From contig NZ_JACHCZ010000006.1 in the NCBI RefSeq assembly GCF_014207255.1, positions 62,001-126,000 of the forward strand: a stretch of DNA of 64,000 bases. The letters are read 5' to 3'. The notes under the pieces are model-generated. The model saw only the letters and a list, made by a program, of their open reading frames with translations, did no database searches and had not been told where the DNA came from. Within the stretch, counting starts at the first letter, position 1. Every line of letters starts with the position of its first letter. The DNA comes from Pseudomonas sp. JAI120 (GTDB taxonomy: Bacteria > Pseudomonadota > Gammaproteobacteria > Pseudomonadales > Pseudomonadaceae). The translations under genes were made by a program, and so were the position numbers. Shown piece by piece: positions 8,874-17,518 of the stretch.

Positions 8874-10091
8874 ATGCATTTCGAATTCAGCCCCGAAGAT
8901 GAAGCGTTTCGCCAGGAAGTCCGGCAGTTCTTCAAGGAAAACGTAGGCTCCGAGGTCGCGCGTTATAGTTTTGAGGGCTGCCACCCGCCGCCCCGTGAGG
9001 TGTTGCGTCAGTGGCAAAAAATCCTGCATGCCCGTGGTTGGGGCGCGCCGCACTGGCCTGAGGCGTTTGGCGGTACCGATTGGTCGCCGCTGCGCAAGCA
9101 CATCTTTCTTGAGGAACTGGTGAATGCCGACGGCCTGGACTACGGCTGGCAAGGCACGCACATGATGGCGCCGGTGGTGATCGCCTTTGGTAATGCCTGG
9201 CAGCAAGAGACATTTCTGCCCCCCTTGTTGGCGGGCGACACGTTCTGGTGCCAGGGCTTCTCTGAACCGAATGCCGGTTCCGACCTGGCCAGCCTGCGCA
9301 CACGGGCCGAGCTGGACGAGGCGGGCACCCATTACGTTGTTAATGGCCAGAAGATCTGGACCAGTGACGCGAAGATTGCGGATTGGGGGTTTTTCCTGGT
9401 GCGCACCGATGCGACCGTCAAGCCTCAGCGTGGTATTTCGTTTCTGCTGATCGATATGAAAAGTCCAGGCATCACCGTGCGGCCAATCATCTCCATTGAT
9501 GGTGGCGACGGGCTCGCCGAAGTGTTTTTGGAGAATGTGCGGGTACCCAAGGAACACTTGGTCGGTGAGCCGGGGATGGGGTGGACCTATGCCAAATACC
9601 TGCTGGAAAAGGAACGCACATCCAGTGCCTTCATCTACTTCAACAAGCGTGAATTAGAGAAAGCCAAAGCCATCGCTCGTCTCGAAAAAATTGACGGGGT
9701 TCCGTTGATCGATACACCGGCCTTCAGTCGCCGGCTCGCGGCGATTGAGGTGGATATTCTTGGGTTGGAGTGGTCGGTGCTGCGTATCTTGAGCAAGGAG
9801 ACCTTGCGCGACAACATCGATGCGGTCGTCTCGACCCTGAAGGTCCGGGGGTCGGAATTGCAGCAGCAGGTCACCGAGCTGCAGGTCGACGCATTGGGAC
9901 CTCGGGCACTGCGATTCTACGACCATGGACCCAATCGCAAAGCCCATGAACCGACCGCCTCCGACGAGCTCTGGCCTGCCTATGTGCCAGGGCGCAGCAA
10001 TATGTACTTTTTCCAGCGCGCCTCGACCATTTATGGCGGAGCCCGCGAAGTGCAGAAAAACATTATCGCCAAGCTGGCCTTCGGACTCTGA
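8874..10091 (+). CDS. Acyl-CoA dehydrogenase, large-type subunit
   Basis: The protein has 405 residues from the ATG at 8874, preceded by AGAGG. It contains CQGFSEPNAGSD, the ACAD flavin/substrate motif, NGQKIWTSDA, and the C-terminal IYGGAREVQKNIIA. It oxidises an acyl-CoA to the 2-enoyl-CoA with FAD. Its partner follows 9 bp later. Such adjacent, dissimilar ACAD pairs in steroid and other ring pathways (for example ChsE4-ChsE5) form alpha2beta2 enzymes for bulky acyl-CoAs; that this pair does so is inference. Confidence 0.85.
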   Translation: MHFEFSPEDEAFRQEVRQFFKENVGSEVARYSFEGCHPPPREVLRQWQKILHARGWGAPHWPEAFGGTDWSPLRKHIFLEELVNADGLDYGWQGTHMMAPVVIAFGNAWQQETFLPPLLAGDTFWCQGFSEPNAGSDLASLRTRAELDEAGTHYVVNGQKIWTSDAKIADWGFFLVRTDATVKPQRGISFLLIDMKSPGITVRPIISIDGGDGLAEVFLENVRVPKEHLVGEPGMGWTYAKYLLEKERTSSAFIYFNKRELEKAKAIARLEKIDGVPLIDTPAFSRRLAAIEVDILGLEWSVLRILSKETLRDNIDAVVSTLKVRGSELQQQVTELQVDALGPRALRFYDHGPNRKAHEPTASDELWPAYVPGRSNMYFFQRASTIYGGAREVQKNIIAKLAFGL

Positions 10092-10100
10092 GGACGTACC

Positions 10101-11222
10101 ATGGATTTCAATCTATCTGAAGAGCAGACGATGCTGCGCGATGGCGTAGAGCGTTATATCAAAGATGCTTACGGATTTGAGGAGCGCCGTCACCAGGCCG
10201 TGAGCGCCGAAGGTTTCAGTCGCGCACATTGGCAGCAATTTGCCGACCTTGGCTGGCTGGCCCTAAACCTGCCGGAGGACGTGGGCGGCCTGGACTGCTC
10301 ATTCGCTGAAACAGCTATTGTTCTAGAGTCCTTTGGGCGTGGCATGGTGCTTGAGCCTTATATCACCAGCGCGGTGTTATGCGCGCGGATCATTGACCAA
10401 TCCGGTAACGACCACCATCGACATGACTTGCTCCCGGCGCTGATCGAAGGGCGTTTGTTGCTGAGCCTGGCCGACAGTGAAAACGGCTCGCGGTTTGCGG
10501 TCGGTTGCTGCGCCGAGACGTTTGCGGTGAAAACTGCCCAGGGTTACACCCTCAGCGGCCTCAAAACCCTGGTTATGGCTGCCGCTTCGGCGGACAAACT
10601 GCTGGTGACCGCCAGCCTGGACGACTTCAGCGATCCAGCGGTGTTTGTGATTGACCGCAATGCGCCGGGCGTCACCCTCGATCATTACACGTTGATCGAT
10701 GGTACTCGGGCAGCCGACGTGTGGTTTGACGCTGTTCAGTTACCGGCATCTGCCTTATTGCTGGAGCCATCGGCCAGTCAGAAGGTGCTGGAGGAGGCGC
10801 ATGATCGAGGGGCACTGGCGGTAGTCGCACAGATCCTGGGGGTGATGCACGGTGTCATGGACTTGACGGCTGAATACATCAAGACCCGCGTGCAATTCGG
10901 CCAGCCCATTGGCAAGTTTCAGGCCCTGCAACACCGGATGTCCGAAATGTTCGTTGAAGCCACCCATACACGGTCGATACTGTTCCGGGGGATGGCGTAC
11001 CTGGAGAAGTCGCCGCCAGAGCGCCGAAAGGCTATCTCGGCCGCTAAAGCCGCCGCGAGCAAATCCGGTCGGTTCGTCTGTGCTCAGGGGGTGCAGTTGC
11101 ACGGTGGTATCGGTCTGACCGAGGAGTATCAGGTGGGCCATTATTTCCGCTTGATGACCCTGCTGGAAAAGCAGTTCGGCGATATCGACTACCACCTGGC
11201 CCGCTTTGCCGCCACACGTTGA
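10101..11222 (+). CDS. Acyl-CoA dehydrogenase, short-type partner subunit
   Basis: This 373-residue ACAD lacks the strong SEPNAGSD motif; the corresponding stretch is LADSENGSRFAV. It keeps the C-terminal helical domain with RVQFGQPIGKFQALQHRM and QLHGGIGLTEEY. Divergent ACADs of this kind usually act as the second chain of a heterotetramer. It follows the other ACAD by 9 bp on the same strand. A role in alpha,beta-dehydrogenation of a large cyclic acyl-CoA fits the cluster, but the division of the catalytic base between the two chains would have to be worked out by alignment. Confidence 0.82.
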   Translation: MDFNLSEEQTMLRDGVERYIKDAYGFEERRHQAVSAEGFSRAHWQQFADLGWLALNLPEDVGGLDCSFAETAIVLESFGRGMVLEPYITSAVLCARIIDQSGNDHHRHDLLPALIEGRLLLSLADSENGSRFAVGCCAETFAVKTAQGYTLSGLKTLVMAAASADKLLVTASLDDFSDPAVFVIDRNAPGVTLDHYTLIDGTRAADVWFDAVQLPASALLLEPSASQKVLEEAHDRGALAVVAQILGVMHGVMDLTAEYIKTRVQFGQPIGKFQALQHRMSEMFVEATHTRSILFRGMAYLEKSPPERRKAISAAKAAASKSGRFVCAQGVQLHGGIGLTEEYQVGHYFRLMTLLEKQFGDIDYHLARFAATR

Positions 11223-11289
11223 CGACTGTCACTCGGGGCTGTCCGCAGACCCGAGAGCCTCCCAATAATAAAAAAAGGAAGTCTTGCTC

Positions 11290-11832
11290 ATGAACGTCAC
11301 CGAAGAACTGCTGGCCAATGTTCGGCTGTTGCTTGATCGCCAAGCCATTTCAGACTGCGTCACCCGTTATTGCCGGGCAGTAGACCGATTTGACCGGGAC
11401 CTGCTGCGCACGGTTTATCACGAGGACGCCACTGACGATCATGGTGCATTTTGCGGGGGGCGCGAAGCCTTCATCGACTGGGCTTTCGCCTACCACAATG
11501 AATACCAGATATCACACCATCACATCATCACTAACCACACGGCCGAGATCGAGGGTGATACCGCACACGCCGAAACCTACTGGCTGTTCTTCGGTGAAAA
11601 TCGCACCAAGCCCGACACGGTCGCGGTGGGGCGCTACGTTGATCGTTTCGAAAAGCGTGACGGACATTGGGCCATTGCGGCACGGGTGTGCGTCACGGAA
11701 AGCATCAACGAACTGACTCCCGCCGAGATACCAGAGGTGTTTCGACAGTTGCAGATGGGTAACGCCACCAGCGCCCGGTCGAAAGACGACGTGTCCTGGA
11801 TGCGCCCGCTGAACGTACGCCAACCCGTCTGA
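11290..11832 (+). CDS. SnoaL-like (NTF2-fold) protein
   Basis: The ATG at 11290 sits 8 bp behind AAGGAAG; a TTG two codons upstream is less likely. The 180-residue protein has the SnoaL_4 pattern: an N-terminal helix (LLLDRQAISDCVTRYCRAVD), an FHEDA-like turn (YHEDATDDHGAF) and a curved sheet with paired His residues (SHHHIITNH). The fold covers scytalone dehydratase, ketosteroid isomerase and small accessory hydrolases. Three such proteins occur in this window. Function here is unknown; isomerisation or dehydration of a ring intermediate is plausible. Confidence 0.7.
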   Translation: MNVTEELLANVRLLLDRQAISDCVTRYCRAVDRFDRDLLRTVYHEDATDDHGAFCGGREAFIDWAFAYHNEYQISHHHIITNHTAEIEGDTAHAETYWLFFGENRTKPDTVAVGRYVDRFEKRDGHWAIAARVCVTESINELTPAEIPEVFRQLQMGNATSARSKDDVSWMRPLNVRQPV

Positions 11833-11865
11833 TTCTGTTCGTCCATCAAGCTTCTGGAGGCAACC

Positions 11866-12876
11866 ATGCGTTCCTATGTCATTTCGCACTATGGCGGAGT
11901 CGATGGCTTACGCCTTCGTGAAACCGACGCGGCGCCAGCGCCGGCACCGGGTCAGGTGCTGGTGCGGCTGCGGGCCGCTTCGCTGAATTTTCGTGACCTC
12001 ATCATCCTCGCTGGCGGATACCAACAGCTGTGCAAACCGGATCTCGTGCCTTGCTCTGATGGCGCGGGAGAAGTGGTCGCGGTAGGTGAGGGGGTGCAGC
12101 GGGTGTGTGTCGGTGATCATGTTGCGCTGACGTTTCATCCACACTGGATTGCCGGTGAGAGGCCTCTGGGGCGGGCTATTCTAGGGCGTGGGGGGGCTGT
12201 GGACGGCACCTTGTCTGAATATGCCTGTGTGTCCGAAGAGGAGCTGGTCAAGGTGCCTGCGCATCTATCCTTCGAGGAGGCCGCCACCTTGCCTTGTGCC
12301 GCACTCACCGCCTGGTCGGCGCTCTGCGCGCAAGGTGTGCTGCTCCCCGGACAGCGCGTGTTGGTGCAGGGCAGTGGCGGGGTTTCGGTGTTCGCGCTGC
12401 AACTGGCCATGCTATTTGGGGCTGAGGTCGTCGCGTTGTCATCTAGCGCCGAGAGGCTTGAACATTTACGGTTATTGGGCGCCGACCACCTGATCGATTA
12501 TCGCGTCCATGAGGATTGGCATCGGCAGGTCCTGGACTGCACCGAAGGGGAGGGAGTGGACGTTACGGTGGAAGTCGGTGGTGGCGAAACCATCGAGCGT
12601 TCGGTGCAATCGACGCGTATTGGCGGGCGTATCAGTGTCGTCGGGTTGTTATCCGGGAGCCCCGCACTCAGTGAGGGATTCTTCTACCGAGGATTGAGCG
12701 TCAATACCATCGGCGTCGGAAGTCGCGAGCAGTTCGAGCAGATGAATCGCGCCATTGCCTTGCACCGACTCAAGCCGGTTATCGACCGGGTGTTCAGTTT
12801 TGAACAAGTCCCTGAAGCGTTTACCCATCTGAAACAACGCAAGCACGTTGGAAAGGTAGTGGTTCGTATCGATTGA
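11866..12876 (+). CDS. Zinc-independent NAD(P)-dependent MDR alcohol dehydrogenase / quinone-reductase-like protein
   Basis: This 336-residue medium-chain reductase has the N-terminal GroES-like fold (AASLNFRDLIILAGGY) and the cofactor motif VQGSGGVSVFALQLA, a GxGGVxxxA variant. The Cys/His set that binds catalytic zinc in classical alcohol dehydrogenases is not seen, which places it with zinc-less reductases. It starts 33 bp after the SnoaL-like gene behind GGAGG and ends the first operon. A hairpin follows at 12926. The likely role is reduction of an enone or oxidation of an alcohol in the pathway. Confidence 0.78.
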   Translation: MRSYVISHYGGVDGLRLRETDAAPAPAPGQVLVRLRAASLNFRDLIILAGGYQQLCKPDLVPCSDGAGEVVAVGEGVQRVCVGDHVALTFHPHWIAGERPLGRAILGRGGAVDGTLSEYACVSEEELVKVPAHLSFEEAATLPCAALTAWSALCAQGVLLPGQRVLVQGSGGVSVFALQLAMLFGAEVVALSSSAERLEHLRLLGADHLIDYRVHEDWHRQVLDCTEGEGVDVTVEVGGGETIERSVQSTRIGGRISVVGLLSGSPALSEGFFYRGLSVNTIGVGSREQFEQMNRAIALHRLKPVIDRVFSFEQVPEAFTHLKQRKHVGKVVVRID

Positions 12877-12925
12877 TTGCCCGCAGAGGTACTTGCCCTG
12901 GCGCGCATGGCTTTAAAGGGGCTCG

Positions 12926-12947
12926 GCGGCGCCAAGCATGGCGCCGC
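12926..12947. terminator. GC-rich hairpin between convergent genes
   Basis: A perfect 8-bp stem (GCGGCGCC/GGCGCCGC) with a 6-base loop lies between the convergent reductase and MFS genes. It has no T-run, so it is only a weak candidate for a two-way terminator. Confidence 0.45.
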
Positions 12948-12958
12948 GGGCCCTTCCT

Positions 12959-14377
12959 CTATTCAGCCAACGCAAGCTCCACTTGTTCCTTTGCCGGCCT
13001 CTTGGGCAAGGTAAACGCCACCGCCAGCCCTGCCAGTGTCATTACCAGCACATAGCCAAACACCCGCATGTAAGCCAGGTCGCTCGGTAAGCTCAGCGCA
13101 TTGGCCATGGGGGGGGCGTGGTCGGATGCCAGCAGCGTGAAAATCATTTGCGCGCCGAGGGCGAAGGCGCAGGCGAAGAACACATAGGTGACGCCTGTGG
13201 TTTCCGAGGTCCGTTCGGCAGGCGTGGCTTCAATGATCAGGTTGTAGACGGCTGGGTGAGCGAACGCGAATCCGATGGTCGAGAGGACTGCGCACGCCAG
13301 CGTGGCAGCTAGCGTCGCATGCAAGAACAACATCGCGGCCCATGCCGCTGAGGCTATCGACAGACCAATGATGGCCGCAGAACGAGCACCTCTGCGGGCA
13401 GCAATACGGCCACTGAGCGGTCCCCCAATGAGTGAAAACAGGTTGATGCACAACATGGAAAGGCCAGCACCCGTGGCACTCAAGCCAAAGCTGCCCAGCG
13501 TGCCGCCAGGTTGCTGCAAATAAAGCGACATGACTTGGCCGATCTGAACGCAGCCCATGCCAATACAAACCATGCAGAGGTTGGCGCGAATGACTTGTCG
13601 GTTAGCCAATAGGCGCAAATCGATTAAGGGTGCCGGTTGTTGCCACTGTTGGCGCCCCCAAACCAGCAGAACGCCCACGCCAGCCGCCAACAAGCCCCAG
13701 GTATAGGCATCCCAGCCCCATGCAGCGCCCTTTTGCACCACCACCAGCAACGCAGCCAGACCCGGCGCGAACAATAGACCGGAAAATAGAGAGACTCGTT
13801 GTCCGGCCTTGGGCTCGGAGTGATGCACTGCGAGGTAGACGGCCAGCATCGCCGCCAAGGCGAGTATCAGTTTGAACCAGAAGCCGCCCTGCCATGAGTA
13901 GTGATCAATGACAACGCCGGCCGACAAATAGATCACGCCAGCACTGATCATTCCCACCGCGCTCAACAGACCTACTGCAAACGGTATGGATTTGGCGTCC
14001 AGGTTTTCGCGCAGAATGCCAAAGGCCAGCGGGGTCAGTGCACTCGCCAGACCCTGTATGGCGCAACCGACGATCATCCACTCAAGGCTTGCGGCCAAGG
14101 CCGCAATCAGCGCACCGGCCATGCACAACCCCAAGACCCAAAGCGTTATTTTGCGTCGGCCCATCAGGTCGCCAAGTCGCCCGCATAGCGCGGCGGCGAT
14201 GGCCGATACCAGCCAGTAAATGGTCACCACCCAACCGATGGCGGAGGCGTCCGGGAAGTGCCGGTACAGCACTGACAGCATGCTGTAGATCACCGTGATC
14301 CCTGCCGAGGACACGATGCTTAATAGCGTCAGTGCAGTGTAGAGCCCAATTCGGTTGCGGCGTTGTGCGGACTGCAT
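12959..14377 (-). CDS. MFS transporter (DHA2/EmrB-like)
   Basis: The 472-residue membrane protein has many hydrophobic segments and the MFS loop motif GRLGDLMGRRKITLW near residue 66. The length suggests 14 membrane helices, as in the DHA2 group. It starts at 14377 behind GGAGGG and is transcribed away from the SDR operon at 14550. The shared upstream region carries two palindromic sites. It probably takes up the growth substrate or exports a toxic intermediate. Confidence 0.8.
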   Translation of the reverse strand: MQSAQRRNRIGLYTALTLLSIVSSAGITVIYSMLSVLYRHFPDASAIGWVVTIYWLVSAIAAALCGRLGDLMGRRKITLWVLGLCMAGALIAALAASLEWMIVGCAIQGLASALTPLAFGILRENLDAKSIPFAVGLLSAVGMISAGVIYLSAGVVIDHYSWQGGFWFKLILALAAMLAVYLAVHHSEPKAGQRVSLFSGLLFAPGLAALLVVVQKGAAWGWDAYTWGLLAAGVGVLLVWGRQQWQQPAPLIDLRLLANRQVIRANLCMVCIGMGCVQIGQVMSLYLQQPGGTLGSFGLSATGAGLSMLCINLFSLIGGPLSGRIAARRGARSAAIIGLSIASAAWAAMLFLHATLAATLACAVLSTIGFAFAHPAVYNLIIEATPAERTSETTGVTYVFFACAFALGAQMIFTLLASDHAPPMANALSLPSDLAYMRVFGYVLVMTLAGLAVAFTLPKRPAKEQVELALAE

Positions 14378-14413
14378 CGGTTTCCCTCCAATTATTATTT
14401 TTATGAGTGGGCA

Positions 14414-14429
14414 CTGTTGTGCACAACAG
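14414..14429. promoter_or_regulatory. Perfect 16-bp palindrome in divergent promoter
   Basis: CTGTTGTGCACAACAG is fully self-complementary and sits between the divergent MFS and SDR operons. It is a candidate operator, distinct from the GAAC-type site 24 bp further on. Confidence 0.45.
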
Positions 14430-14452
14430 ACCCTTGGCTTGACAGCAAATAT

Positions 14453-14482
14453 GAACGCTGTTTACATAGATGAATATATAGA
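14453..14482. promoter_or_regulatory. Candidate operator: tandem GAAC-N3-GTTC-type sites (one strong, one weak)
   Basis: GAAC-GCT-GTTT (14453-14463) is followed by a GAAT half-site (14472), with centres 19 bp apart. The layout is the same as the sites before the P450 at 25946 and the SDR at 40672. It lies between the MFS gene and the SDR operon. Confidence 0.45.
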
Positions 14483-14549
14483 GCTCTCCGTCATACCTAC
14501 AAGCCTTAAGATCGCGACTCCGAAAAACAACAAAAACGGGAGTGTGTGC

Positions 14550-15302
14550 ATGACCGTCAACCCAATGTCCGGAGCGCTGCGATGCGCCAAGGATAAAAAA
14601 ATTATTGTCATCGCCATGGGCTTCGGTGCCGCAGACAGCCTGGTACAGGGGCTGATCGCACAGGGCGCCAGCGTTGGCCTGGTCACCGATGCAGTGCAAG
14701 CGAGCACCTTAAATGCGTTGTGCGACAGCGAGTTCAGCTCCCAATCTGGGTTGGCATTGGCGCTGCGGCAGGCCGTTCAGCAATTGGGCGAAGTTGATGC
14801 CGTTGTTATGGCCTTGACCCCGGCGGCCTCGCTGGTTGCCCGTCCCATCACTTCAATGTCTTTCGAGGATTGGCAAAGCGCTTGCCTGGCGCCGTTGCGT
14901 TTGGCGCGCCAATGTTTGCAGGAGGCATTCGCGCTGTTTGCCGGACGGCCCGGCAGTGTGGTGCTGCTGGGGGCAAATCTTTCACTGACTGGCAGCGCTG
15001 GCCTGACCGCGTTTTGCGCCTTCAGCGAAGGGCAGCGTGCGCTGATGAAGTCTGCCGCCAGGCAGTGGGGCAGCAGAGGTGTCCGTGTGAACTGGGTGGG
15101 CGTCGACGCGGTGACCTTCGTGCCATCGCTTCAGGAGGTGCCCATCCCTTTAAGCCCGGAAATGGGGCCACCGCCTCCTGCCTTGGGCTACATCCCGACG
15201 CTGGACAAGGGGGTGGCTGAATCGATCGCGATGCTGGTCGGTGCGAGTGCATTGACCGGGATTTCGCTTCCCGTGGACGGTGGTTTGTGGATGGTCCCAT
15301 GA
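14550..15302 (+). CDS. SDR-family protein with degenerate active site
   Basis: The likely start is the ATG at 14550 behind GGGAG, giving 250 residues; the frame is open further upstream. The overall layout is that of an SDR, including the C-terminal LTGISLPVDGGLWMV. Key residues are missing: the glycine motif reads AMGFGAADS, and the YxxxK position reads FSEGQ (F for Tyr, Q for Lys). It is therefore unlikely to be a normal oxidoreductase. It may be a partner subunit or a binding protein. It overlaps the next, intact SDR by 4 bp (ATGA), which supports a pairing with that protein. Confidence 0.72.
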   Translation: MTVNPMSGALRCAKDKKIIVIAMGFGAADSLVQGLIAQGASVGLVTDAVQASTLNALCDSEFSSQSGLALALRQAVQQLGEVDAVVMALTPAASLVARPITSMSFEDWQSACLAPLRLARQCLQEAFALFAGRPGSVVLLGANLSLTGSAGLTAFCAFSEGQRALMKSAARQWGSRGVRVNWVGVDAVTFVPSLQEVPIPLSPEMGPPPPALGYIPTLDKGVAESIAMLVGASALTGISLPVDGGLWMVP

Positions 15303-16081
15303 GTAATCAAATGACGCGCATGCTCGACGGTGAAACCGTGCTGGTAACCGGTGCAGGAGGCGGGCTTGGCCGAGGCATCGCGCTGGCGATGGCTGAAGTC
15401 GGTGCCCGGGTGGTGATCGCCGCGCGCCGGGGCAGTACCGGTGAAGAAACGGCACAACTGATCCGCGAGGAGGGAGGCGAGGCTTTGGCCGTCGAAACCG
15501 ACGTCACCTCACTGGAAGGCATGCGCCAGGCAGTTACCGCTGCCGTCAGCCATTTTGGCGGCCTGGATATTCTGGTGCACAACGCCACTCATGGCGCCTC
15601 AGGCCACCCGAAAAACCTGGAGGATTTTGCAGATGACGATTGGGATAGCCAACTGGCGGTGGATCTGGTCGGTGCCCACAACTGCGCCGTCGCCGCGTTC
15701 GATGCGTTGCATGCCACGGGGTGTGGCCGACTGATTCTGCTGTGTTCGGCGTTCGGTTTGCACGGCGCGGCGCTTAATCCGGGTTATGCGGCCAGCAAGG
15801 GCGCCATTCGCGGCCTGACCAAGTCCCTGGCGCGGGAATGGGGCCCGTTCGGCATTACCGTCAATGCGGTTTCCCCTGCGGCACTGACCCCGGCGGCTGA
15901 GGCTTTTTTCGCCATGAATCCGGTTCTGCGCGATCAGTACATCGCCAACTTCCCGTTGGGATACATGGGCCGTGAGCGGGAGGATGTGGGGCGTGCCATT
16001 ACGGCCTTGTGCAACCCCAACCTGAGTTATGTGACAGGACAAATCATCCAGGTCGACGGCGGCCTCTATACCGCGGTTTAA
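15299..16081 (+). CDS. SDR-family oxidoreductase
   Basis: This 260-residue classical SDR starts within the stop of the previous gene (ATGA). It has TGAGGGLGRG for NAD(P), HNATHG in place of NNAG, and the catalytic YAASK. The C-terminus ends with YVTGQIIQVDGGLYTAV. It probably oxidises a ring alcohol or a 3-hydroxyacyl-CoA. The overlap with the catalytically dead SDR upstream is notable. The next SDR follows 18 bp later. Confidence 0.82.
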   Translation: MSNQMTRMLDGETVLVTGAGGGLGRGIALAMAEVGARVVIAARRGSTGEETAQLIREEGGEALAVETDVTSLEGMRQAVTAAVSHFGGLDILVHNATHGASGHPKNLEDFADDDWDSQLAVDLVGAHNCAVAAFDALHATGCGRLILLCSAFGLHGAALNPGYAASKGAIRGLTKSLAREWGPFGITVNAVSPAALTPAAEAFFAMNPVLRDQYIANFPLGYMGREREDVGRAITALCNPNLSYVTGQIIQVDGGLYTAV

Positions 16082-16099
16082 CGTTCAGGAGTGCTATCA

Positions 16100-16912
16100 A
16101 TGAACCGACTACAAGGCAAAGTCGCCATCGTTACGGGGGCGGCGTCAGGCATCGGCCTGGGTGCTGCCAGGCGTTTTGCGCAAGAGGGCGCGCGGGTGGT
16201 GTTGGCCGACCTGAATGGCGAAGGGGCGCGCCGAGAAGCGGAGCGCCTGTGTGCGGACGGGATGCGGGCGGTTGCCGTCACCGTAGACTTGGGCGATGAA
16301 ACATCGATCCGCGCCATGATCGATTTTACCCTCAAGACCTTTGGCGGTCTGGACGTGCTGTTCAACAACGCGGCTGCGACCCATTTGTCCCAGTTCAAGG
16401 ACTCTCCCGTCGAGCAGATGGACACTCAGGTCTGGGATGACACCCTGCGCATCAACCTGCGCGGCTGCATGCTCGCCAGCCGGATGGCGATTGCGCCGAT
16501 GCGCCAGGGGGGCAGTGGTTCGATCATTAACACCAGTTCCGACTCCGCCCAGGCCGGCGCACTCGGGTATAGCGCCTACGCAGTGTCCAAGGCCGGGATC
16601 GAAGCCCTGACTCGGTACATCGCGACCCAGCACGACAAAGAAGGCATTCGTTGCAATGCCATCTCACCCGGCTTGATCGTGACCCCCGCCACCGAGCAGG
16701 GCTATGCCGGCGCTGCAGGCCAAATGATGCTTGAACATCACCTGACGCCACGCCTGGGTTCGGTGGAAGACATCGCCAGCGCAGCCCTCTATCTGGCCTC
16801 AGACGAAGCGGCATTCGTAACCGGTCAAGTGATCAACGTGGACGGCGGGCTTCTGGCGCATCAACCCTATTACGCCGATGAGCGCCGCGCCATGGCCACT
16901 GCTCAGGAGTAA
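16100..16912 (+). CDS. SDR-family oxidoreductase
   Basis: The ATG at 16100 is 8 bp after AGGAG; an upstream GTG is not favoured. The 270-residue protein has TGAASGIGLG, FNNAA, the catalytic Ser in NTSSDS and YAVSK, plus the C-terminal FVTGQVINVDGG. It is an ordinary NAD(P)-dependent alcohol/ketone oxidoreductase of the FabG-like group. It sits in a run of SDR and SnoaL-like genes that should act together on one set of ring intermediates. Confidence 0.83.
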   Translation: MNRLQGKVAIVTGAASGIGLGAARRFAQEGARVVLADLNGEGARREAERLCADGMRAVAVTVDLGDETSIRAMIDFTLKTFGGLDVLFNNAAATHLSQFKDSPVEQMDTQVWDDTLRINLRGCMLASRMAIAPMRQGGSGSIINTSSDSAQAGALGYSAYAVSKAGIEALTRYIATQHDKEGIRCNAISPGLIVTPATEQGYAGAAGQMMLEHHLTPRLGSVEDIASAALYLASDEAAFVTGQVINVDGGLLAHQPYYADERRAMATAQE

Positions 16913-16919
16913 CCCTTCG

Positions 16920-17498
16920 ATGAGTCAACTTCAAACCCTCGAACAGCGCCTTGAAAGGGTTGAGGCGCAACTGGCTATTCAACAACTTCCATCGCGGTAT
17001 GCCCTGAGTGTCGACGGTCGTGACCTCGATGCGCTGGTCGCGCTGTTTACCGACGATGTGGACTGTGGCCGCAGGGGCAAGGGGCGTGCGGCGCTCAAGG
17101 ACTTTTACGCTTCGGAATCGATTCTCCAGGCGTTCTACCGCAGCGTGCACCAGATCTGCGGGCACACCATCGACTTGCTGGATGCCGACCATGCGACCGG
17201 CACTGTGTATTGCCGCGCCGAGCATGAAGACGGTGAACACTGGGTGGTCATGGCTATCTGTTATTTCGACAGCTATGTACGGCGTGACGGGGAATGGTTT
17301 TTTGAACGCCGTGACGAACGTCATTGGTACTCCACCGACTGGCAGCAACGCCCAGGGGTTCCGCAATGGCAGTGCTGGCCGGGCAAATACACTGAGCCGC
17401 GATTTGAACCGCGTTTGCCGAGCAGCTTCCCCCACTGGGACACCTTTTGGTCGCGCAGCTCCAGTGAGTTACGCCAACGCCTGACGAAGCAGCCATGA
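16920..17498 (+). CDS. SnoaL-like (NTF2-fold) protein
   Basis: The 192-residue protein starts 7 bp after the preceding SDR and overlaps its neighbour region closely. It has the SnoaL_4 pattern: SRYALSVDGRDLDALVALFTDDV near the N-terminus, then HQICGHTIDLLDADHATGTVYC and a RRDGEWFFERR strand. It is related in fold to the protein at 11290. An isomerase, dehydratase or hydrolase role is possible; none is shown by sequence. Confidence 0.7.
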   Translation: MSQLQTLEQRLERVEAQLAIQQLPSRYALSVDGRDLDALVALFTDDVDCGRRGKGRAALKDFYASESILQAFYRSVHQICGHTIDLLDADHATGTVYCRAEHEDGEHWVVMAICYFDSYVRRDGEWFFERRDERHWYSTDWQQRPGVPQWQCWPGKYTEPRFEPRLPSSFPHWDTFWSRSSSELRQRLTKQP

Positions 17499-17518
17499 CT
17501 GCCTGCGAGGAGCACTCC

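Noticed and set aside
13602..13895. Minus-strand frames within the MFS gene at 12959
   Set aside because: They are alternative frames of the transporter without motifs or ribosome sites.
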